This document shows, piece by piece, positions 29,404-40,170 of a DNA stretch of 64,000 nucleotides. Every line of letters begins with the position of its first letter. Position 1 is the stretch's first letter. Under the pieces are notes generated by a model, which saw only the letters and a list, made by a program, of their open reading frames with translations, was not told the DNA's origin and did not search any database. The translations under genes were made by a program, and so were the position numbers. This stretch comes from Bacteroidia bacterium Ga0077558 (GTDB lineage Bacteria; Bacteroidota; Bacteroidia; Chitinophagales; Chitinophagaceae), in contig LNFJ01000014.1 in the NCBI GenBank assembly GCA_001464625.1, positions 1 through 64,000 of the forward strand, written 5' to 3'.

Positions 29404-32400
29404 ATGAAAAAAATTATTCCCTTCCTTTTACTTACATTATTCTCAATTTCTGCTTCTGCACAACAAAATGTTTACGAAATAATGGATCGAAATGATATTT
29501 CGATTGATGAAGCAAAAAGACAGGCTGACAGACTATTTGAAACTATAGGTACCGGTCGTGGCACAGGATACAAACATTTTCAACGCTGGTATTATGAACG
29601 CAAATTTCATATAGATGAAAATGGATTTTTCATTTCTGCTCAGGAAGAATGGAATAAATACCTGCAGAGCCGGCCTTCATTAGAGGCTACCCAAACTGAA
29701 GCAGCAAGCTGGACAGAGTTAGGGCCTTCAACATGGGTTAGAACAACCAGCTGGAATCCGGGTACAGGAAGATTAACATCAATGGCTATTCATCCATCTA
29801 ATGAATCAATAATATATGTAAGCTCCCCGGGAGGAGGTATTTGGAAAACTACCAATGCCGGAGTAACATGGGCACCACTTGTTGATAATAACCCCACCTG
29901 GATGTCTGTATTTTCATTAGCAATTGACCCTGCTAATCAAAATATTGTTTATGCAGGCACAAGCGGTTCCAACGGTTTAATTAAATCTACTGATGCAGGT
30001 GCATCATGGTCCAATACTGGTAGCGGTCCCTCGGGCACTATCTATAAAATACTACTACATCCTACTTCAACAAATATTGTTTTTGCTTGTACCAGTGTTG
30101 GTCTTTACAGATCTGTTAACGGCGGTACAAGCTGGACTCAAGTACGCAGCGGACATAAAGAAGATATAGAATTTAAGCCCGACAACTTAAACATTATGTA
30201 TGCTGTTGGTAATAATGAAGTAGTAAGATCTACTGATATGGGAGTTTCATGGACAGCTCTTGGAGTTACCGAGGGTATTACTAATACAGGTCGTTCAATG
30301 GTAGCCGTTACTCCTGCCAATCCCAATTATGTATATATAGTTCAGGCAGGCGGTAATGCATTTGGAAGAATGTACAAGTCAACCGACGCAGGATTAAATT
30401 ACACTACTACTGTAGTTGGTAATCCAGCTTCAGGAACCAATTACTTCGGTTACGAAACAAATGGAACAGGTACTGGCGGGCAAGCAACTTATGACATGGC
30501 ATTGGATGTTTCCCCTACCAATGCTGCCGAAGTTTATATCGCCGGAATTATTTGCTGGAAATCCACAAACGAAGCAAGTTCTTTTACTGCTATCACTGCA
30601 TGGTCCTTGCCAAACAGTATTGGTTATAACCATGCCGATGTACACGGTTTATATTGGATAAACAGCACTATTTATTCTTTATCGGATGGTGGTATTTTTA
30701 AAAGCTTAGATGCCGGCGATAACTGGATAGATATTTCCAATGGTTTAGGTATTCGCCAATTCTATCGCTTTGATAATTCTCCAACTAATCCAAATGTAAT
30801 AACCGGTGGTGCACAGGATAATGGAAGTGCCACAAGGCAAGCATCTGGCAACTGGGTTGATTGGTTAGGTGCTGATGGTATGGAAGGGTTGGTAAGCCCT
30901 ACCAATCATTTAAATATTTGGGGCACCAGCCAAAACGGTTCAATTTACAGATCAACAAACGGTGGAAATAGCTATAGTGGCCTACCTAAACCTGCCAATG
31001 GCGATTGGGTTACTCCTTTGGAAATCCATCCTACCAACGAAGCTATTTTATATGGCGGTTGGACAGGTGTATGGAAATCTGTAAATGGAGGTTCAAGCTG
31101 GACAAATATATCATCCGGTGTAATTAACTCCTTAATCACCGACCTTGCAATAGCACCTTCTGCACCAACTACTATTTATGCATCAAGAGGTGCTACATTA
31201 TGGGTTACTACCGATGATGGTATTAACTGGGCAACCAGATCTGCCCCTTCTACCATTAATGACATTGCTGTGGACCCAACTAATCCATCAAAAATCTGGG
31301 TTGCTTGCAACAGTACTACTAATAGAATTCTTGTTTCAAACGATGGCGGTATTAACTGGACAAATATTTCGTCTAATCTTCCAGGAATTGTTGCAAGAGC
31401 AATTGTTGTAGATAACAATACACCCCGCAATCTCTATGTTGGAATGAACATTGGTGTTTACCACCAGATAGAAGGTGCAGGCAGCTGGACAGATTATTCT
31501 GATAATCTTCCAATGGTTGCTATTAATGAATTAGAAATTCAGGCCTCCTCTCAAAAAATTAGAGTAGCAACATATGGCCGTGGTATTTGGGAAAGCCCTC
31601 TTGCAACATCTAACTTTACATTCAGCAGCCCAACACCCGTAGTATCAGCATGCCCTGCACCGGGTGCATTACAAACAACATTAACCGCAACTTATTCACC
31701 AGGTTTCACAGATAATATTGTTCTCGCATCATCTGTTAGTCCAACTACACCAGTAGCACCCGTTGTAGTATTTGGAACAAATCCGCTTACTACCGGTAAT
31801 ACAAGTACAACCGTTTCAATATCTAATGCTGCTGCATTACATGCTGGAACATATACTGTAACAGTTACTGGCACTGCTGGAACCGTAGTTCAAACAAGAG
31901 CTATCACTTTTACTATAAACCCGGGTTCAGGTCCGGTTATTACTACCCCACCTGCATCACAAACAGTATGTTCGGGTGCTAACGCTACATTTACTGTTGT
32001 AGCCACTGGTACTTATCAATGGCAAATAAGCACTCCGGCAGTGCCCGCATTTACCAATATTGGTGGTGCAACTGCTGCTACATTAAACCTTACCGGTGTA
32101 ACTGCAGGTATGAGCGGAAATCAATACCGTGTAGTTGTTAGTACTCAGTGTGGAAGCACTACTTCTGCTGCCGCTTCATTAACTGTAAATACAGCACCAG
32201 CTATCACTGCAAATCCGCAAAGCATCACGTTATGTGCTGGCGGTAATCATACATTTAGCGTTGGGGCCACAGGTTCCGGTTTAACTTATCAATGGCAAGT
32301 TAGTACTGCAGCTATTCCAGCCTTTACTGATATTCCAACAGCTACATCATCATCGTATACTGTTATTGGTATCACTGCCGGAATGAATAGCGACCAATAT

Positions 32401-33852
32401 CGTTGTGTAGTATCAGGAACTTGTCCATCACCAGCTACTTCTAATCCAGCAACACTTACGGTAGTAACATCAGTTGCCGTAACAAGTCAACCAGCAAATA
32501 CAACAGTATGTGATGGCGGAAATGCCAGCTTTACGGTAGCAGGTAGTGGAACAGGAGTTATTTATCAATGGCAAGTAAACACAGGAACTGGTTTTGTAAA
32601 TGTGCCTGCTGGTGCTCCTTACTCCGGTGCAAACGCTGCTACATTAAATATTGCAGGAGTTGCTCCTGCAATGAGTGGTTACCAATACCGGGCTCAACTA
32701 ACAAATGCAACATGTACCACACCAGGTGTTTCCAATACAGCAACACTAACGGTAAATACATTGCCAGCTATTTCTACTAGTCCAACTAATGCTACTATTT
32801 GTGTAGGTGGAAATAATACATTTAGCTCAACAGCAAGCGGAACTGGTATTGGCTACCAATGGCAGATTAATACAGGTTCAGGATTTACAGATATACCAAC
32901 TGCTACCACTTCTTCTTACACGGTAACAGTCGCAACTGCCGGTATGAATGGCAATCAATACAGAGTTGTGGTAACAGGTACTTGTTCACCAGCTTCTACA
33001 TCATCAGCTGCTACATTAACAGTGATAAGTCCCGTATCTGTTGCAACACAAATAGAAACTGCAAAAGAAATCTGCTCAGGTAGCAACACCAGCTTTAGTG
33101 TAACTGGTTCAAGTACTCAGCCAATAACCTACCAATGGCAGGTAAACACAGGTGCTGGTTTCAATAATGTAGCCAATGGCGGTGTATATAGCGGTGCTAC
33201 TTCCGCAACACTTACCATTACCAATGCACCAGTAAGCATGAGTGGTTATACATACCGTGTACAATTATCAAATACTACTTGTACTGCACCAACCACATCT
33301 GGCACAGGAATATTAACTGTTCGTCAGTTGCCAACAGTTGGTCTTACTGCTTCATTAAGTAGTTTGTTACCAGGACAAACATCCTTACTGACTACTTCAC
33401 CAAGTGTTTCCACAGGAGGCACTTTAACAACAAGTTGGTTGCTTAATGGAACTACCGTAGCAAATACGGGTAATACAAGAACAGTCAATATTGAACAGAT
33501 TGGTACTTACAGAGTAACTATTCAGGAAGTATTTAGCGGTGTTACCTGCTCCAATCAATCTCCTGAATTAGTAATTAATGCTACGGTAAGTAATAAACTG
33601 TTCATTTTCCCAAGCCCAAATGATGGCAACTTTACTGTTTCTTACTATAATAATGGTGGAAACAATACTTCAAGAACCATTATTATTTATGATGCTAAAG
33701 GAAGCAGGGTTTATAATGGCAAGTTCCCGATTGCAGGTCCGTACACATTGATACCTATAAACATGAGCAATGCAACCGTTGGTATTTACTATGTGGTGGT
33801 GGGAGATGCAGCCGGACGCAGATTAGCCGAAGGAAAAGTGCATGTGAGATAA
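29404..33852 (+). CDS. Large T9SS type A sorting domain exoprotein: BNR/sortilin-like propeller plus Ig-like repeats
   Basis: Repeated 'SxDGGxxWTxxS' BNR motifs; repeated 'YQWQVxTG..FTxIPxATSSSYTV...YRxVVSGTC' Ig-like units; C-terminal 'LFIFPSPNDGNFTVSYYNNGG...YYVVVGDAAGRRLAEGKVHVR'. Confidence 0.9.
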   Translation: MKKIIPFLLLTLFSISASAQQNVYEIMDRNDISIDEAKRQADRLFETIGTGRGTGYKHFQRWYYERKFHIDENGFFISAQEEWNKYLQSRPSLEATQTEAASWTELGPSTWVRTTSWNPGTGRLTSMAIHPSNESIIYVSSPGGGIWKTTNAGVTWAPLVDNNPTWMSVFSLAIDPANQNIVYAGTSGSNGLIKSTDAGASWSNTGSGPSGTIYKILLHPTSTNIVFACTSVGLYRSVNGGTSWTQVRSGHKEDIEFKPDNLNIMYAVGNNEVVRSTDMGVSWTALGVTEGITNTGRSMVAVTPANPNYVYIVQAGGNAFGRMYKSTDAGLNYTTTVVGNPASGTNYFGYETNGTGTGGQATYDMALDVSPTNAAEVYIAGIICWKSTNEASSFTAITAWSLPNSIGYNHADVHGLYWINSTIYSLSDGGIFKSLDAGDNWIDISNGLGIRQFYRFDNSPTNPNVITGGAQDNGSATRQASGNWVDWLGADGMEGLVSPTNHLNIWGTSQNGSIYRSTNGGNSYSGLPKPANGDWVTPLEIHPTNEAILYGGWTGVWKSVNGGSSWTNISSGVINSLITDLAIAPSAPTTIYASRGATLWVTTDDGINWATRSAPSTINDIAVDPTNPSKIWVACNSTTNRILVSNDGGINWTNISSNLPGIVARAIVVDNNTPRNLYVGMNIGVYHQIEGAGSWTDYSDNLPMVAINELEIQASSQKIRVATYGRGIWESPLATSNFTFSSPTPVVSACPAPGALQTTLTATYSPGFTDNIVLASSVSPTTPVAPVVVFGTNPLTTGNTSTTVSISNAAALHAGTYTVTVTGTAGTVVQTRAITFTINPGSGPVITTPPASQTVCSGANATFTVVATGTYQWQISTPAVPAFTNIGGATAATLNLTGVTAGMSGNQYRVVVSTQCGSTTSAAASLTVNTAPAITANPQSITLCAGGNHTFSVGATGSGLTYQWQVSTAAIPAFTDIPTATSSSYTVIGITAGMNSDQYRCVVSGTCPSPATSNPATLTVVTSVAVTSQPANTTVCDGGNASFTVAGSGTGVIYQWQVNTGTGFVNVPAGAPYSGANAATLNIAGVAPAMSGYQYRAQLTNATCTTPGVSNTATLTVNTLPAISTSPTNATICVGGNNTFSSTASGTGIGYQWQINTGSGFTDIPTATTSSYTVTVATAGMNGNQYRVVVTGTCSPASTSSAATLTVISPVSVATQIETAKEICSGSNTSFSVTGSSTQPITYQWQVNTGAGFNNVANGGVYSGATSATLTITNAPVSMSGYTYRVQLSNTTCTAPTTSGTGILTVRQLPTVGLTASLSSLLPGQTSLLTTSPSVSTGGTLTTSWLLNGTTVANTGNTRTVNIEQIGTYRVTIQEVFSGVTCSNQSPELVINATVSNKLFIFPSPNDGNFTVSYYNNGGNNTSRTIIIYDAKGSRVYNGKFPIAGPYTLIPINMSNATVGIYYVVVGDAAGRRLAEGKVHVR

Positions 33853-33875
33853 GAAAAAATAATATGATTTAGGAA

Positions 33876-33909
33876 AAAGTCCCGCCTTTTATAAAGCGGG
33901 ACTTTTTTT
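33876..33909 (+). terminator. Intrinsic terminator
   Basis: AAAAAGTCCCGCCTTT-TAT-AAAGCGGGACTTTTTTT. Confidence 0.88.
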
Positions 33910-33943
33910 ATTAAAAAAAAACCTCAATCAATACCTTTGCTTC

Positions 33944-35014
33944 ATGGTTCATAATTTTAATGCAGGGCCTTCCGTTCTACCAAAAGAAGTATTTGAAGAA
34001 GCCAGCCAATCAATTCTCAATTTTAATAACTCCGGATTATCTATTCTTGAAATCGGCCATCGTACGCCACCTTTTGAAAACGTAATGAATGAAGCAAGAG
34101 GTTTGGTAAAAGAACTTATGGAACTTAACAATAATCATGAGGTATTATTTCTGCATGGCGGTGCCACTACACAGTTTATGCAAATACCTATGAACCTGCT
34201 TGCAGAAAACGGTATTGCTGCATACACAGAAACAGGCACCTGGGCTGGCAAGGCAATTAAAGAAGCAAAATTATTTGGCCATGTAGAAATAGCAGGCTCA
34301 ACTAAAGAAGATAATTTTACAAGCATTCCAAAGAATCTTTCTGTTATTCCGACAGCAGCTTATTTACATATTACAACTAATGAAACCATTGCCGGCACAC
34401 AATGGCATACTATTCCATATGATTGCGGCGTTCCTTTAATTGCAGATATGAGTAGTGATATATTAAGCCGCCAGCTTGATTTTAATAAGTTTGATTTGAT
34501 ATATGCTGGTGCACAAAAAAACATGGGAGCAGCAGGAGTAAATTTGGTAGTGATCAATAAAAATATTTTGGGTAGGGTTGAAAGAGCCATTCCCACCATA
34601 CTTGATTATCGCAATCATATCAAAGAAGAAAGTATGCTGAATACGCCACCGGTTTTTGCTGTGTACGTAGCCATGCTTACCTTACGATGGTTGAAAAAAA
34701 TGGGTGGTTTAGCAACAGTTGAAAAATTGAATGATGAAAAAGCATCGCTGTTTTATTCAACACTCGACTCCCTTCCTATTTTCAAAGGACCAATAGCAAA
34801 AGAAGACCGCAGTAAAATGAATGCAATTTTTATAATGGATAACCCGGAGTTGGAAAAAGAATTCCTGGAATCTTGCAAAAAAGAAAATATGATCGGCGTA
34901 AAAGGACATCGCAGTGTTGGCGGTTTCCGGGTTTCCATGTACAATGCATTAACTCTGGAAAGTGTAAAAGCAATTACGGATTTGATGAAATACTTTGCAC
35001 AAAAAAAATCATAA
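33944..35014 (+). CDS. serC: 3-phosphoserine/phosphohydroxythreonine transaminase
   Basis: 'HNFNAGPSVLPKEVFEEA', 'VLFLHGGATTQFMQIPMNLL', 'DLIYAGAQKNMGAAGVNLVVI', 'KGHRSVGGFRVSMYNA'. Confidence 0.96.
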   Translation: MVHNFNAGPSVLPKEVFEEASQSILNFNNSGLSILEIGHRTPPFENVMNEARGLVKELMELNNNHEVLFLHGGATTQFMQIPMNLLAENGIAAYTETGTWAGKAIKEAKLFGHVEIAGSTKEDNFTSIPKNLSVIPTAAYLHITTNETIAGTQWHTIPYDCGVPLIADMSSDILSRQLDFNKFDLIYAGAQKNMGAAGVNLVVINKNILGRVERAIPTILDYRNHIKEESMLNTPPVFAVYVAMLTLRWLKKMGGLATVEKLNDEKASLFYSTLDSLPIFKGPIAKEDRSKMNAIFIMDNPELEKEFLESCKKENMIGVKGHRSVGGFRVSMYNALTLESVKAITDLMKYFAQKKS

Positions 35015-35053
35015 TAATATTATTATATCCACCAGCGATAAACGTTTATAAAA

Positions 35054-36274
35054 ATGGCAATCATTAAACCTTTCCAATCATTACGACCACAGCCTGCAAT
35101 GGCACAACAAGTAGCTTCAAGACCATACGACGTATTAAATAGCGAAGAAGCAAGAATAGAAGCAGGAAATAATCCCTATTCTTTTTTACACGTTACCAAA
35201 TCAGAAATTGATTTACCAGTTGATATTGATATACACAGTACACCGGTTTATGCAAAAGCAAAAGAAAATCTCGACAGCTTAATTTCCAACGGGATCTTAA
35301 TAAAAGAAGATAAGCCTTGCTATTACATTTATCAATTAATAATGAATGGCCGCAGTCAAACAGGACTTGTATGTGCATCATCAGTTGATGACTATTTTAA
35401 TGATGTTATTAAGAAGCATGAATTTACACGGCCAGAAAAAGAGAAGGACAGAATTGACCATATGCTTGCTATACGGGCACAAACAGGCAATGTTTTTTTA
35501 GCTTATAGAGATGTAAAGGAACTAAATGCCCTGATTAATGATTGGAAAACTTCCAACATACCCGTTTACGATTTTATTGCCGCAGATGGCATAAAGCATA
35601 CCATCTGGATTGTGGATATGGAAATTGCCATAAGAACAATTACACAACTCTTCAAAGAAAATGTTCCGCTTACTTATATTGCCGATGGGCATCACCGGGC
35701 TGCTTCTGCTGCCAAAGTGAGTAAACAACTATCTGATAGTGCAGATGCAAAATTTTTTTTGACCACCATTTTTCCTGCCAGCCAGTTAGCCATTTTAGAT
35801 TATAACCGTGTGGTAAAAGATTTAAACGGACTTACAGCTGAAAAACTATTAGGTCGCTTGCAGGAAGATTTTTATATCACCCTTAGTACCGAACCGGTAA
35901 ACCCTTCCCAACAGCATGAGTTTGGCATGTACCTCGATGGGAAATGGTACATCCTGACTTCAAGGCCCAATACCTATACAACAGACCCTATTGGTGTACT
36001 TGATATTACCATTCTATCTAATAATGTACTTAAAAAATTTCTTGATATTAAAGACCAGCGAACCGACAAACGAATTGACTTTGTGGGAGGTATACGTGGA
36101 TTAAAGGAATTAGAGAAGAGAGTGGACAGTGGCGAGATGAAAGTGGCATTTAGTTTGTACCCCGTCACCATCGAACAGTTATTTGATATAGCAGACAGTG
36201 GAAATGTGATGCCGCCTAAAAGCACCTGGTTTGAGCCAAAGCTTCGGGATGGGCTGCTTACACATCTTATTTAA
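35054..36274 (+). CDS. DUF1015 domain-containing protein
   Basis: 'IIKPFQSLRP...VASRPYDVLNSEEARIEAGNNPYSFLHVTKSEIDLP', 'YIADGHHRAASA'; adjacent to serC. Confidence 0.92.
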   Translation: MAIIKPFQSLRPQPAMAQQVASRPYDVLNSEEARIEAGNNPYSFLHVTKSEIDLPVDIDIHSTPVYAKAKENLDSLISNGILIKEDKPCYYIYQLIMNGRSQTGLVCASSVDDYFNDVIKKHEFTRPEKEKDRIDHMLAIRAQTGNVFLAYRDVKELNALINDWKTSNIPVYDFIAADGIKHTIWIVDMEIAIRTITQLFKENVPLTYIADGHHRAASAAKVSKQLSDSADAKFFLTTIFPASQLAILDYNRVVKDLNGLTAEKLLGRLQEDFYITLSTEPVNPSQQHEFGMYLDGKWYILTSRPNTYTTDPIGVLDITILSNNVLKKFLDIKDQRTDKRIDFVGGIRGLKELEKRVDSGEMKVAFSLYPVTIEQLFDIADSGNVMPPKSTWFEPKLRDGLLTHLI

Positions 36275-36352
36275 CAGTCTGCTTGCTCAAAATTGTTGTT
36301 ATTTTGCAACACGGGACGTTTTAACAGCGTCTCTTCTTTTTTAATTTATAGT

Positions 36353-37369
36353 ATGAAAAAAATTCTTTCTCTAATAGCGGTTTTGTCAGTTGCATTTATC
36401 TCCTTTGCGCAACCCGACGATCCGAAAACTATGCATGAAAACGCCAGAACATTTATGCGTTCTGGCGACTATGACAATGCTATTCTCATTTTAATCAGGG
36501 CATTGCAACAGGATACCAAAAATCTGGAAATGCAGAAAGACCTGGTGATGAGTTATTATCTGAAAAAAGACTATGTAAAAGCACTAGAAGGTGCAGAAGT
36601 GCTTATAGAAAGAGATGACGCAGATGTTGTTTCTTACCAAATAGCCGGTAATGTATATAAGGCGCTGGAGATGGTAAAGGAATGCGATAAAATGTACAAA
36701 AAGGCATTAAAGAAATTTCCAAAAAGTGGCCCTTTGCATAGTGAATATGGCGAGCTACTATGGGCTATAAAAGATTTTACTGCTATAGAATACTGGGAGA
36801 ACGGAATTAAAATAGACCCGGGTTATAGCGGTAATTATTACAATGCCGCAATGCATTATTTCTATACAAAAGATAAAGTATGGAGCTTGATATATGGAGA
36901 AATATTTATTAATATGGAAAGCCTGGGCGAAAGAGGTGCTGCTATGAAACAGTTCCTGTTACAAGGATATAAAGAAAAACTATTCAACAATCCCGACTTG
37001 ATGAAAGGTGAGGAAAATAACAAAAGCCCCTTTGCAATATCCTTTTTACAGTCAATGAATAAACAGGCTTCGCAAACTAGTAAAGGTGTTACCACTGAAA
37101 CATTGACAATGATACGTACTCGTTTTATTCTTGATTGGTACGCTACCAATGCTGTACGATATCCTTTCCGGTTGTTTGATTATCATCGGCAATTAATATC
37201 TGAAGGAATGTTTACAGCCTATAACCAATGGCTGTTTGGTGCTTCCGAAAACCTGGCAGCTTATGAGAACTGGACAAAAGCTAACGCAGAAGAATACAAT
37301 GGTTTTAACACCTTTCAGCGAAGCAGGATTTTCAGAATGCCGCAGGGACAATATTACCAGGTCAACTAA
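36353..37369 (+). CDS. Secreted tetratricopeptide-repeat protein
   Basis: Internal ATG gives signal peptide 'MKKILSLIAVLSVAFISFAQ'; TPR-like helices follow. The track ORF starts at 36293. Confidence 0.8.
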   Translation: MKKILSLIAVLSVAFISFAQPDDPKTMHENARTFMRSGDYDNAILILIRALQQDTKNLEMQKDLVMSYYLKKDYVKALEGAEVLIERDDADVVSYQIAGNVYKALEMVKECDKMYKKALKKFPKSGPLHSEYGELLWAIKDFTAIEYWENGIKIDPGYSGNYYNAAMHYFYTKDKVWSLIYGEIFINMESLGERGAAMKQFLLQGYKEKLFNNPDLMKGEENNKSPFAISFLQSMNKQASQTSKGVTTETLTMIRTRFILDWYATNAVRYPFRLFDYHRQLISEGMFTAYNQWLFGASENLAAYENWTKANAEEYNGFNTFQRSRIFRMPQGQYYQVN

Positions 37370-37386
37370 CTTAAAAATATCGCTTC

Positions 37387-37425
37387 AAAACAGCCCCGTA
37401 CATTATTACGGGGCTGTTTTTTTTT
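37387..37425 (+). terminator. Intrinsic terminator
   Basis: AAAACAGCCCCGTA-CATTA-TTACGGGGCTGTTTTTTTTT. Confidence 0.88.
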
Positions 37426-37497
37426 CTATTAGTTTTTGCCTAAATTGTCTGTCTATTAGGTTATAGGTATTGATTATTTACAATTAACGATTGCACC

Positions 37498-39279
37498 ATG
37501 ACAGAGCCAAGAAGATTATTTGATTGCATTGAGTATCATCTTCAAAAAAAACCCCTTTCGGATATGCTGGCCGGAAAAGAAGGTGGTCAATGGAAAACAT
37601 ATAGCACTGCTGCTGTAAAAGAAACAGTAGATAATCTTAGTGCGGGCCTCCTAAGCCTTGGTGTTAGCGGTGGCGACATGACTCCGGAGGGCCGTGATAA
37701 AGTTGCTATTCTTTGTAAAAACAGGCCTGAATGGCTTATGCTGGACCTGGCAGTTCAGCAAATTGGTGCTATACTCGTTCCTATTTATCCTACTATTAAT
37801 GTAAACGAACTAGAGTTTGTGTTAAGCGACGCACAGGTAAAAATTGTTTTTGTAAATGATGAAGACTTATTTCTAAAAACAATAAGCATAAAAGATAAAG
37901 CTCCCACAATAAAAGATATTTATACGTTTGAACATGTAGCGAATGCAAAACACTGGAAAGAAGTAACGGCATTAAGCACTCCGAAATTAATAGCACAGAT
38001 AAAACCTATTGCAGATAAAATCAAGTATGAAGACCTCGCAACAATAATTTATACCTCAGGAACTACAGGTACTCCTAAAGGAGTGATGCTTTCTCACCGC
38101 AATATTCTTTCTAATGTCAATGCAAGCATTCCCTGTTTTCCGCCGGGAGATAGTTTACGTTCATTAAGTTTTTTACCGCTCAATCATATTTTTGAAAGAA
38201 TGGTTTCTTATCTCTATTTATTCAGAGGTGTTTCAATTTATTATGCAGAAAGTTTAGAAACTATTGGTGATAACCTGAAAGAAGTAAACCCACATTTATT
38301 TACAACCGTTCCCCGACTGCTGGAAAAAGTATACGATAAAATAATGCAGAAAGGAAATGAACTGACGGGAATCAAAAAGAAATTATTTTTCTGGGCACAT
38401 AGCCTTGCAGAACAGTTTGAGATAAACAAAAACCAGGGTGCTCTTTATAATTTAAAATTGAGCATTGCCAATAAAATTATTTTTAAGAAGTGGAGAGAAG
38501 CATTGGGTGGCAATATAGTCTGTATTGTAACAGGAGGTGCTGCTTGCCAGGTACGTTTGATACGCATATTTACTGCTGCCCGCATCCCAATTATGGAAGG
38601 ATACGGACTTACAGAAACATCACCTGTTATTTCTGTAAACCGTTTTGAAGTTAGCGGCAGAATGTTCGGAAGCGTAGGGCCATTGATTGAGGATGTAGAA
38701 GTAAAAATTGCGGAAGATGGAGAAATACTTTGTAAAGGCCCCAATGTAATGATGGGTTATTATAAACGTCCCGATCTAACAGCACAGGATATTGTAAATG
38801 ACTGGTATCACACCGGAGATATTGGTGTAATAATAGATAATAAATTTCTAAAAATTACGGATCGCAAAAAAGAGCTCTTTAAAACCAGCGGTGGTAAATA
38901 TGTTGCTCCTTTAGCAATTGAAAATAAACTGAAAGAATCTCCTTTTGTAGAACAAGTCATGTTGCTAGGTGCTGATAAAAAATTTGTAAGTGCATTAATC
39001 GTTCCTTCATTTCCGAATCTTAAAGATTGGAGCCGGAAAAATGAAATTCCTGAGTGCAGTAATGAGGAACTGATACACCATCCAAAAGTGATTGCATTGT
39101 TTAAAGAATTAGTAGAAAGTTTTAATAAATTTTTTAACCATGTAGAACAGGTTAAAAAATTTGAATTGTTGGTAAATGAATGGAGTGTTGACTCCGGGGA
39201 ATTGACACCAAAAATGTCGTTAAAAAGAAAAGTGGTGATGGAAAAATACCGGGATGCTATTGAAAGAATTTATGCATGA
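37498..39279 (+). CDS. Long-chain fatty acid--CoA ligase (AMP-dependent synthetase)
   Basis: 'TIIYTSGTTGTPKGVMLSHRNILSN', 'EGYGLTETSPVISVN', 'WYHTGDIGVIIDNKFLKITDRKKELFKTSGGKYVAP'. Confidence 0.95.
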   Translation: MTEPRRLFDCIEYHLQKKPLSDMLAGKEGGQWKTYSTAAVKETVDNLSAGLLSLGVSGGDMTPEGRDKVAILCKNRPEWLMLDLAVQQIGAILVPIYPTINVNELEFVLSDAQVKIVFVNDEDLFLKTISIKDKAPTIKDIYTFEHVANAKHWKEVTALSTPKLIAQIKPIADKIKYEDLATIIYTSGTTGTPKGVMLSHRNILSNVNASIPCFPPGDSLRSLSFLPLNHIFERMVSYLYLFRGVSIYYAESLETIGDNLKEVNPHLFTTVPRLLEKVYDKIMQKGNELTGIKKKLFFWAHSLAEQFEINKNQGALYNLKLSIANKIIFKKWREALGGNIVCIVTGGAACQVRLIRIFTAARIPIMEGYGLTETSPVISVNRFEVSGRMFGSVGPLIEDVEVKIAEDGEILCKGPNVMMGYYKRPDLTAQDIVNDWYHTGDIGVIIDNKFLKITDRKKELFKTSGGKYVAPLAIENKLKESPFVEQVMLLGADKKFVSALIVPSFPNLKDWSRKNEIPECSNEELIHHPKVIALFKELVESFNKFFNHVEQVKKFELLVNEWSVDSGELTPKMSLKRKVVMEKYRDAIERIYA

Positions 39280-39308
39280 TAATTGCAGCAAACTTTCTAA
39301 AGAATTTT

Positions 39309-39665
39309 ATGAAACTGGTACTTATTACAGTCTTATCGGTATTATGGCTAACAGCCTGCAATAAAAATGGGTTTCCATCAGGTACTGCCTCTTGTATTAA
39401 AAAAGAAATACTGATCAATATGGATAATCCGGATTGGCAAACAGGAGCTGTTGAAGAATATACTTTTCAAAACAAAACAGTATATGCTTTTCTTCCCGAT
39501 GGAAATATTATAGCCGATGGCAGTACCACTATCAAAGATGAAAATTGCAACTCCTTATGTGATGTGGGTGGGTTTGGCGGCCATGCTAATAATCAATGCA
39601 ATGGAGGCAATTTTTACAAAGAAGCAGTTTTAGTACGAACGATATGGAAGAAAAAAAGCAAGTAA
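39309..39665 (+). CDS. Hypothetical small lipoprotein
   Basis: Internal ATG gives 'MKLVLITVLSVLWLTACNKNG' lipobox; Cys-rich. The track ORF starts at 39276. Confidence 0.7.
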   Translation: MKLVLITVLSVLWLTACNKNGFPSGTASCIKKEILINMDNPDWQTGAVEEYTFQNKTVYAFLPDGNIIADGSTTIKDENCNSLCDVGGFGGHANNQCNGGNFYKEAVLVRTIWKKKSK

Positions 39666-39684
39666 AAACTTGCTTTATAATTAT

Positions 39685-40170
39685 TTAATTCGTGTCGGGC
39701 TTAGGTTTACTTCCCCGTTTCCCCATATTTTGAACTAGTTTTTGAATCAGCTCATCCAACTTTACTTGTTGTTCCGGAGTACAGATAGCTCTCATCTTCT
39801 TAAAATGCTCAAATGTATATAGCGAAATAAGTGATTGTTGTTCTCCAACTGCTTTTGTGTACATATTTACAAGACTATCATTAATCTGCGGCTCTTTTAA
39901 AAGCTTATATAAATGACTTCTGCCCGATGTGATAGAATCAAACACAGGTTTTAGACTCGCAAAATGAGCATCTTTAATTTCTTTATGCTGTACTTTCTGT
40001 TTCTCATCCAACTTTAATTCATCCACCATCCAATCCCCTTTGTTAGATTTTCCTTTATCGCTATGAGAGTTTGGTTTTTTGTCTTTCCAAAGAAAATAAA
40101 CAAGCACTATGTTTGTTATTAATAACGCAACAGTAAAAAATGCAAGAATTTTATTTATGGGAGTTTTCAT
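39685..40170 (-). CDS. Spy/CpxP-type periplasmic protein (LTXXQ-like), sigma-operon member
   Basis: Single TM, 'LKLDEKQKVQHKEIKDAHFASLKPVFDSI...CTPEQQVKLDELIQKLVQNM'. Confidence 0.65.
   Translation of the reverse strand: MKTPINKILAFFTVALLITNIVLVYFLWKDKKPNSHSDKGKSNKGDWMVDELKLDEKQKVQHKEIKDAHFASLKPVFDSITSGRSHLYKLLKEPQINDSLVNMYTKAVGEQQSLISLYTFEHFKKMRAICTPEQQVKLDELIQKLVQNMGKRGSKPKPDTN

Noticed and set aside
31950-33300. Regularly spaced repeated sequence considered as a CRISPR or tandem repeat array
   Set aside because: Units are in-frame, divergent, and encode Ig-like domains; no short identical direct repeats with unique spacers.
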